In this document: one piece after another, positions 1 to 4,173 of the stretch
How the letters are laid out: every line of letters begins with the position of its first letter
Numbering within the stretch: the first letter of the stretch is position 1
Assembly: GCA_946887105.1 (NCBI GenBank)
Contig: CAMPKJ010000228.1
Location: 1-8,024 of the forward strand
Source: an uncultured Acidobacteriota bacterium
Lineage (GTDB): Bacteria > Acidobacteriota > Thermoanaerobaculia > Gp7-AA8
Reading direction: 5' to 3'
DNA: 8,024 bases
Position numbers and translations under genes: made by a program
Notes under the pieces: generated by a model
What the model was told of the DNA's origin: nothing
Seen by the model: only the letters and a program-made list of their open reading frames with translations
Databases searched by the model: none

Positions 1-395
1 TCGTTATCGTCGAAGTACTGCGGCGTCGCGGCCAGCTTCGTGTGCGCGCAGCGAGGCGCCTGCATCCTGCGCACGATCGACTCGACGTCGCGCATCGCCT
101 CGTAGTCGTGATGCGAGAGCACGGTTCGCTCGGGCGCGAGCAGTTCGACGCCTTCGTGCCATTCGATGTCGACGAAATCGATGCCGGCGTCGAGGGCGGC
201 GGTGATGTTCGGGTTGTGCGCGCCGCGGTACGTGAGGATGAGCGGCTTCGCCGTTGCCGCGCGGATCGCGTGCAGATCGATCGACGGGAAACGCTCCGCG
301 CGCACCTCGACGCCGTCGTGATCGTCGCGCAGCGCGCGGATCGCCGCGATCGCAGCGTCCGCCGTCTCCTCGAGGATGGTCACGAACAGCTTCAC
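1..395 (-). CDS. aroD: Type I 3-dehydroquinate dehydratase, partial (C-terminus beyond left edge)
   Basis: This gene encodes the N-terminal 131 residues of a type I (Schiff-base) 3-dehydroquinase, the third step of the shikimate pathway in the cytoplasm. What I see: the opening strand KLFVTILEE; the substrate-binding motif VEVRAERF (E30, R32); TYR at 55-57; VDIE at 75-78; SHHDYE with the putative catalytic His96; and HTKLAATP with the putative Schiff-base Lys120. The order and spacing fit the family. The loop after TYR is much shorter than in E. coli AroD and lacks the usual EGG-type segment. The GTG start overlaps the upstream stop codon as GTGA, which suggests translational coupling to the SirB1-like gene, and a GGATGGAG-like Shine-Dalgarno lies upstream. 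The reading frame is open at the edge, so I cannot tell whether this is a stand-alone enzyme or the front half of an AroD-AroE (shikimate dehydrogenase) fusion. Family assignment is firm; the domain make-up beyond the edge is unknown. Confidence 0.85.
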   Translation of the reverse strand, partial: MKLFVTILEETADAAIAAIRALRDDHDGVEVRAERFPSIDLHAIRAATAKPLILTYRGAHNPNITAALDAGIDFVDIEWHEGVELLAPERTVLSHHDYEAMRDVESIVRRMQAPRCAHTKLAATPQYFDDN

Positions 396-1063
396 GGCGT
401 CAGGATCTCCATCCGTTCGCGTGCGGACGCGGCGCGGCGCGTATCGCCGGCGCGGGTCCACATGCTCTGCAGATTGGCGAGCACGCGCGCCAGCGTTTCG
501 CGGCCGCTCCAGGCGCGCAGATGCTCGCTGCCGAGGTGCACCTGTCCGCCGCTGACCTGGCGCAGCAGCGCGCCGATCTCCGTCATCGTGAGCGTCGTGC
601 CGTCGTGGAACGGATCGACATAGACCTCGTTCAGCTCGAACTGCACTTTGACGATGTAGTGCCCCGGCAGGCCGACGCCGAACGCGGTGAAGCCGAGCTT
701 CGTCGCGACGTGCAGGAAGACGATCGAAAGCGTGATCGGGATGCCGGTGCGCCGGTCGATCACTTCGTTCAGATACGCGTTGCGCGGATCGTAGTAACTG
801 GACGTATCGCCGCGGTACCCATCGGCGTCGAACATCTCCGCGTGCAGGTGGCCGAGGCGGAAGACCGGCGGCTCGTGCGGCGTGCAGCGGCGCTCCACGC
901 GCGCGGCCAATCCGTCGAGCTCGTCGAGATAGCCGTCGACGTCGAGCCGCGGGTAGTCCTCGAGCGCGATCAGCAGCGCGCCGCGGGCGAGATTCGCATT
1001 GGTGATCTCGCCTTCGGCGTACTCGCGAAACTGCCGTCGCGCTTCGGCGGGATGGATGAGCAT
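392..1063 (-). CDS. SirB1-like transglutaminase-fold protein
   Basis: A 223-residue protein of the SirB1/YchA (Transglut_core2) family. The signature is clear: DPRNAYLNEVIDRRTGIPI at 92-110, GVGLPGHY at 129-136 and YVDPF at 148-152. His135 and Asp150 occupy the positions of the His and Asp of a transglutaminase-like triad. The segment after GIPI (TLSIVFLHVA) has no cysteine, so catalytic activity is doubtful, as in other family members. The C-terminal 45 residues (LARVLANLQSMWTRAGD) look like one TPR-type helical hairpin. E. coli YchA is somewhat longer. The biochemical function of the family is poorly defined. I chose the ATG at 1063 because the 45 extra upstream in-frame residues only translate the palindromic repeat. 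There is no Shine-Dalgarno before this ATG, but a TACACT hexamer lies 12 bases upstream. It precedes aroD with a 4-base overlap and is divergent from recO. Confidence 0.85.
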   Translation of the reverse strand: MLIHPAEARRQFREYAEGEITNANLARGALLIALEDYPRLDVDGYLDELDGLAARVERRCTPHEPPVFRLGHLHAEMFDADGYRGDTSSYYDPRNAYLNEVIDRRTGIPITLSIVFLHVATKLGFTAFGVGLPGHYIVKVQFELNEVYVDPFHDGTTLTMTEIGALLRQVSGGQVHLGSEHLRAWSGRETLARVLANLQSMWTRAGDTRRAASARERMEILTP

Positions 1064-1075
1064 GATCGCGCGCGC

Positions 1076-1081
1076 AGTGTA
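1076..1081 (-). promoter_or_regulatory. Candidate -10 element (TACACT) for the SirB1-like gene
   Basis: On the minus strand TACACT lies 12 bases before the ATG at 1063. It fits the TAnnnT pattern of housekeeping -10 elements. No Shine-Dalgarno separates it from the start, so the transcript leader would be very short. No convincing -35 is visible; the region where it would fall is inside the palindromic repeat. The same hexamer precedes the minus-strand gene that starts at 6836. The call rests on sequence resemblance only. Confidence 0.35.
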
Positions 1082-1093
1082 CCCTTCGTGTTC

Positions 1094-1191
1094 GAGTTCC
1101 TCGGTTCCTCGGTTCCTCGGAGTTCCTCGGAGTACCGGATACGTATGGTCCCGAGGAACTCCGAGGAACCCGAGGAACTCCGAGGAACTCC
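1094..1191. repeat. Palindromic TTCCTCGG repeat element, copy 1
   Basis: The left arm (1094-1130) contains four TTCCTCGG units separated by 0, 0 and 2 bases. The right arm (1151-1191) contains four CCGAGGAA units. The arms are complementary over most of their length and enclose a 20-base centre (1131-1150) that itself holds the perfect palindrome ATACGTAT (1139-1146). As RNA or single-stranded DNA this would fold into a long GC-rich hairpin. It fills most of the space between the divergent SirB1-like and recO starts. The last units also provide the only GAGGA upstream of recO. A second copy is at 7868-7958. It looks like a dispersed REP-like or MITE-like element with no coding capacity; its mode of spread is not visible. 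Confidence 0.85.
1182..1186 (+). promoter_or_regulatory. Shine-Dalgarno-like GAGGA of recO supplied by repeat copy 1
   Basis: The only purine-rich stretch suitable for ribosome binding before the recO ATG is the GAGGA of the last CCGAGGAA unit of the palindromic repeat, 11 bases upstream of the start. That spacing is slightly long. If the repeat folds in the mRNA this site would be paired, so the element may influence recO translation. This is inference. Confidence 0.35.
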
Positions 1192-1197
1192 AACACA

Positions 1198-1941
1198 ATG
1201 AAGACCGAGCGGACCGAGGCGATCGTGCTGCACACGCTGGCCGTGCGCGAGCGCGACAAGATGGTGGTGTTTCTCACGCCCGATCGCGGCAAGCGCAAGG
1301 GATGGGCGTACGGCGCGCGCGCGATCCGCAGCCGCTTCGGCGCGGCGCTGGAGCCGCTCGCGAAAGTCCGCATTGGCTACACCGAACGCGAATCGGAAGA
1401 AGTGGTGCGCATCGAATCGGTGGACCTGATCCGCTCGCTCTTTCCGGCGCAGCAGAACCTGGTCAGCAGCGTGGCCGCGACCTACATCGCGGAGCTGGTG
1501 GACACCTTCGCGCAGGCCGACGATCCGGCGGAGCTGATCTACCGGCTGCTCGATCACACCACCGGCGCGCTGCTCGAAGGTGCGCCGCCGCTGCCGGTGG
1601 TCGCGTACGCGGAAATCTGGATGCTGCGCCTGGCGGGCATCTTCCCGTCCTTGCGCGATTGCATCTCCTGCGGCGGGACGCTGATCCGGCCGCTGCGGTT
1701 CGACGAGAAGGTGGAGGGCTTCGTCTGCCCGAACTGCGCGACGCGCGACGCGTTCCTGCTCTCGAATGACGTGGCGGAGGCGCTCGACACGCTCATGCGC
1801 CTGCCCGTCTCCGAGCTCGCCGCGCGCCAGTTTGCGGTGGAGGTGCTGATGGAGATCCGCGCGCTCGCCGGCTTCGTGCGGCGGAACTTTCTGGGATACG
1901 AGCTGCGGTCGTTCGAGGTGCTCGCCAGCGTGATGCGTTAA
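1198..1941 (+). CDS. recO: DNA repair protein RecO
   Basis: A 247-residue RecO, the recombination mediator that works with RecR (and RecF) to load RecA onto SSB-coated single-stranded DNA, and that anneals complementary strands. The N-terminal about 80 residues match the RecO OB-fold, opening with RTEAIVLHTLAVRERDKMVVFLTPDRG and then the GAR motif at 39-41. A helical domain follows. A zinc-finger-like CxxC pair is visible at Cys155/Cys158 (CISCGG) and Cys177/Cys180 (CPNC). The C-terminus carries the family's FLGYELRSFEVL segment at 231-242. The length is typical. The ATG is supported by the conserved N-terminus. It is divergent from the SirB1-like gene and separated from it by the palindromic repeat. 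The stop codon lies 3 bases from the convergent hicA stop, so there is no room for a dedicated terminator and the two transcripts probably overlap. Confidence 0.95.
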   Translation: MKTERTEAIVLHTLAVRERDKMVVFLTPDRGKRKGWAYGARAIRSRFGAALEPLAKVRIGYTERESEEVVRIESVDLIRSLFPAQQNLVSSVAATYIAELVDTFAQADDPAELIYRLLDHTTGALLEGAPPLPVVAYAEIWMLRLAGIFPSLRDCISCGGTLIRPLRFDEKVEGFVCPNCATRDAFLLSNDVAEALDTLMRLPVSELAARQFAVEVLMEIRALAGFVRRNFLGYELRSFEVLASVMR

Positions 1942-1944
1942 CCG

Positions 1945-2157
1945 TCAGAGAAATTTCTTGAACTCCTCGACGGTCAGTCCCGCATCTCGCACGATTCCGC
2001 CCATCGTAAAGGCGTTCACCGGGTTGTGTCGCGGAATCGTCAAGATGCGGGATCCATCGCTCATCACGATGTGGCCGCTTTGCCGTACGATCGCGAAGCC
2101 CGCTCTCTGCAGCGCGCGCACCGCGTCCAGATGATTGATGCCTGGGATTTTCGGCAC
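1945..2157 (-). CDS. hicA: HicA family toxin (mRNA interferase)
   Basis: A 70-residue HicA-type toxin. HicA proteins have a double-stranded-RNA-binding-like fold and cleave mRNA; the partner HicB neutralises them. What I see: the N-terminal PKIPGI followed by a helix and QRAGFAIVRQSGHIVMSDG, with putative catalytic His29; then TIPRHNPVNAFTMGGIVRDAG and EEFKKFL at the end. This belongs to the HicA subgroup with the GHIVM and TIPRHNPVNA motifs rather than the classical GSHH form. The start is GTG, 3 bases after the hicB stop, with no Shine-Dalgarno of its own, so translation is probably coupled to hicB. Antitoxin-first order is found in many hicBA pairs. The pair is the tail of a longer minus-strand operon. 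The length is full and no inactivating change is evident. Confidence 0.88.
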   Translation of the reverse strand: MPKIPGINHLDAVRALQRAGFAIVRQSGHIVMSDGSRILTIPRHNPVNAFTMGGIVRDAGLTVEEFKKFL

Positions 2158-2160
2158 CGA

Positions 2161-2358
2161 TCACACCGCGACTTCGACTTCACGAACGTAAGCCGGATCG
2201 GCGATCTCCTCCACCGCCGCGAGGTAGTCTCCGATCGCGTCGCGGATATTCGCGAGCGCTTCCTCTTCCGTTGCGCCTTGCGACCAGCATCCCGGCAAAC
2301 CCGGACAAGCCACCGCAAAGCCTTCTTCGGACGGATGCAGCACCACGCGATATCTCAT
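2161..2358 (-). CDS. hicB: HicB family antitoxin, short form
   Basis: A 65-residue HicB-like protein with the partial RNase H fold signature: RYRVVLHPSEEGFAVACPGLPGC at 2-24, then SQGATEEEALANIRDAIGDYLAAVEE at 26-51. The core matches the family, but the protein ends soon after the helix. It therefore lacks the C-terminal helix-turn-helix or ribbon-helix-helix DNA-binding domain of longer HicB antitoxins, so autoregulation through HicB alone looks unlikely. The ATG at 2358 lies 13 bases after the stop of the alpha/beta hydrolase gene, with AGGCAG as a modest Shine-Dalgarno just upstream. No separate promoter is visible in that small gap; expression either comes from the operon or from a promoter inside the hydrolase gene. 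hicA follows after 3 bases. Confidence 0.88.
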   Translation of the reverse strand: MRYRVVLHPSEEGFAVACPGLPGCWSQGATEEEALANIRDAIGDYLAAVEEIADPAYVREVEVAV

Positions 2359-2371
2359 GACTGCCTGAACG

Positions 2372-3307
2372 TTACCTCGGAACGACAGCTTCCACCCACT
2401 CCAGCATCACGCTCGCCAGTTCCGCTTCCTTCCCTCCGAATCCGTGATCCGCGTCCGCCAGGATCGCAAGCTCGACGTTCGGCTTCGGGCCGAGGGCGTC
2501 GGCGAGCACGGCCACGGTGCGGGATGTGCTTTCGATGCAGTACTCGTCGCGTTCGCCGTACAGGAACAGCGCCGGCTTGCGGATGGCGCGCAGGTAGCGG
2601 AAGCGCGGGCGCCGCGAGAGGCGGAGGCCGCGCATGGTTTCGAGGATCGGGAAGACGTTGTAGTCGCCGTCGGGATTGGCCATGTCGTAGAACGCGCGCC
2701 AGCTCATCGGCAATTTGTGGATGGACGGCGGCACGAGCTCATCGCCGCGACGGCTCGAAATCATCGCGCGCGCTTTCGTCAGCGCCGATCGGAAGCGCCG
2801 CGCGCCGAGCTCCTGGTAGAGCAGCCCCGTATCGTCGCCGCCGCCGAGGAGGACGTAGCGCTTGATGAAGTTCCGCGGCTTGTAGTGATCGTAGACGGCG
2901 ATCTTGTTCGCGCCGGTGGAGTGTCCGGCCAGCGTGATGTCGCGATAGCCGCGGCGGCGCAGCTCGCGCACCGCGCCTTCGATGTCGAACACGCAATCGC
3001 GGATGCGCTCGAACGAGCAGCCGATCATGCCGTCGCCCACGCGTCGCATCACGTGCGCGCCGCGATTGTTGAACGGAAAGTAGGCGACGCCGGCGCGTAC
3101 GAATTCCGCCGCGAGCACGTTGGTGCGCTTCGACTCGAAGATCGACGAGCCGCCGGTGCCGTGCAGAAAGATGACCACCCGCTGCGATTTCCGTTTCGGC
3201 GCGAAGAGCAGTCCGGCGAGCGGCACGCCGTCGGTGGCCTCGAAGCGCACCAGCTCGCACGCCGGACTCACGACGCGCGCATCAACGCGATGCCGTCGTA
3301 TCGCCAT
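2372..3307 (-). CDS. Alpha/beta hydrolase, DUF1749-like
   Basis: A 311-residue serine hydrolase of the alpha/beta fold, substrate unknown. What I see: the oxyanion motif FLHGTGGSS at 47-55; the nucleophile elbow LAGHSTGA at 126-133 with Ser130; GERDEY at 251-256 with candidate acid Asp254; and ADADHGFGG at 284-292 with His288. The full triad is therefore present. The GHSTG elbow and NNRG (80-83) resemble the DUF1749/SidJ-like esterase group; that subfamily call is tentative. There is no signal peptide, so it is likely cytoplasmic. The ATG at 3307 has an excellent Shine-Dalgarno (GAGGGAG, spacing 5) but overlaps the upstream gene by 40 bases. A competing GTG at 3271 overlaps the upstream stop as GTGA and would give 299 residues. 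I prefer the ATG for its ribosome-binding site. hicB follows after 13 bases. Confidence 0.85.
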   Translation of the reverse strand: MAIRRHRVDARVVSPACELVRFEATDGVPLAGLLFAPKRKSQRVVIFLHGTGGSSIFESKRTNVLAAEFVRAGVAYFPFNNRGAHVMRRVGDGMIGCSFERIRDCVFDIEGAVRELRRRGYRDITLAGHSTGANKIAVYDHYKPRNFIKRYVLLGGGDDTGLLYQELGARRFRSALTKARAMISSRRGDELVPPSIHKLPMSWRAFYDMANPDGDYNVFPILETMRGLRLSRRPRFRYLRAIRKPALFLYGERDEYCIESTSRTVAVLADALGPKPNVELAILADADHGFGGKEAELASVMLEWVEAVVPR

Positions 3308-4173
3308 AGCTGCTCCCTCGTCACGTGTGTGCCGCCGAGCCAGAGATCCGGATCGTTGATCTTCAAATCGTCGACTTCGCCGCGCAGCACGTTCTCTCCC
3401 GCGGGCGTGATCGCGCACAGCGCCTTCGGCGGCTCGCCGGTGATCGCGATCAGCGGCACCGCGCGCCAGGCCATGCCGCGCAGGTGGCGGAAGATCTCCG
3501 TGTCGCCGAACCCGAATCGCGGCACCTCGACATTCAGCCGGTCGAAAAGCGTGCCGAAGTCGGTGAAGCCGGCCGCGATGTGTCCGAGAGCGCGCTGCTC
3601 GATGGCGCCCAATCCGGTCGTGAGCGATGGAAAACGCGACGCGTGCAGCGTCAGCCCTTCGCGGAGAAACGGGAAGTCGGGCGTGTCGCGCGTGAGCCAT
3701 TCGTTGAGCGCCGTCGGATCGGGCGACGTGTAGGCCCGCCACACCGCCGACGCGATCTTGGTCATGGCCGGCGTCACCGCCGCGCGCGAGTCGAAGAGCA
3801 GGTGCAGTTCGCGCTCGTCCTGCTCGCCGAGCGGCGTGCGGCACCACACCAGCGACAGGCGCGCGGGCGCGAGCCGCTGCAGGAGATAGACGAGATGGAC
3901 GAGGCAGAAGAGATCGTGCTCGAACCACAACACCACCTCATTTGCGGATCGCGAGCGATCGAGCGCCAGCTCCTGTTCGAGAAGAGCAGTACGCACGCGC
4001 AACAGATCCTGATCGTGACCATCCGCGATCGCGTGGGCGCGGGATTCGATCCAGTGCGGCCCCGGCGTCACCGGACCGGTGACGAGCGTCTCCCGGAACG
4101 ACAGATGTTCGCCCGGGATGTTGCTGCGGCGCGCCAGCGCGGCCACGACGTCTCCGTTGTGGATGTGAATCAT
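3268..4173 (-). CDS. DUF1835 domain-containing protein
   Basis: A 301-residue protein whose first about 120 residues match the DUF1835 family: IHIHNGDVV at 2-10, GEHLSFRETLVTGPV at 21-35 and VVLWFEHDLFCLVHLVYLL at 80-98. The C-terminal half (about 188-301) carries GAIEQRALGHIAAG, FGFGDTEIFRHL and a closing GGTHVTREQLWRYD. It has a winged-helix-like predicted pattern and is typical of longer DUF1835 proteins. The molecular function of the family is not established. There is no signal peptide or membrane segment. I chose the ATG at 4173 because it overlaps the stop of the upstream exported peptidase gene as ATGA and starts directly at the conserved strand. The nine extra upstream residues to 4200 are not needed. 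It has no Shine-Dalgarno, in keeping with translational coupling. The hydrolase gene overlaps its 3' end. Confidence 0.82.
   Translation of the reverse strand: MIHIHNGDVVAALARRSNIPGEHLSFRETLVTGPVTPGPHWIESRAHAIADGHDQDLLRVRTALLEQELALDRSRSANEVVLWFEHDLFCLVHLVYLLQRLAPARLSLVWCRTPLGEQDERELHLLFDSRAAVTPAMTKIASAVWRAYTSPDPTALNEWLTRDTPDFPFLREGLTLHASRFPSLTTGLGAIEQRALGHIAAGFTDFGTLFDRLNVEVPRFGFGDTEIFRHLRGMAWRAVPLIAITGEPPKALCAITPAGENVLRGEVDDLKINDPDLWLGGTHVTREQLWRYDGIALMRAS
3308..3320 (-). promoter_or_regulatory. Strong Shine-Dalgarno deciding the hydrolase start
   Basis: On the minus strand GAGGGAG is followed by CAGCT and the ATG at 3307. It is the clearest ribosome-binding site within the five-gene operon and lies inside the 3' end of the DUF1835 gene. 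It supports independent translation initiation of the hydrolase rather than purely coupled initiation at the GTG at 3271. Confidence 0.65.

Noticed and set aside
1094..1191. CRISPR array
   Set aside because: The repeated units are 8 bases with 0-2 base gaps and face each other as a palindrome; there are no unique spacers of CRISPR length and no cas genes.
1064..1198. N-terminal extension of the SirB1-like gene to an ATG at 1198
   Set aside because: The 45 extra residues only translate the palindromic repeat in one open frame; the family similarity begins at the ATG at 1063.
254..1201. Plus-strand open frame across the SirB1-like and aroD genes
   Set aside because: Arg/Ala-rich with no recognisable motif; both minus-strand genes show conserved signatures.
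2444..3733. Plus-strand open frame antisense to the hydrolase and DUF1835 genes
   Set aside because: Shadow composition and no domain signature.
3308..3928. Long N-terminal extension of the hydrolase reading frame
   Set aside because: It is an arginine/alanine-rich shadow of the DUF1835 gene on the same strand; the hydrolase fold begins after 3307, where a strong Shine-Dalgarno is found.
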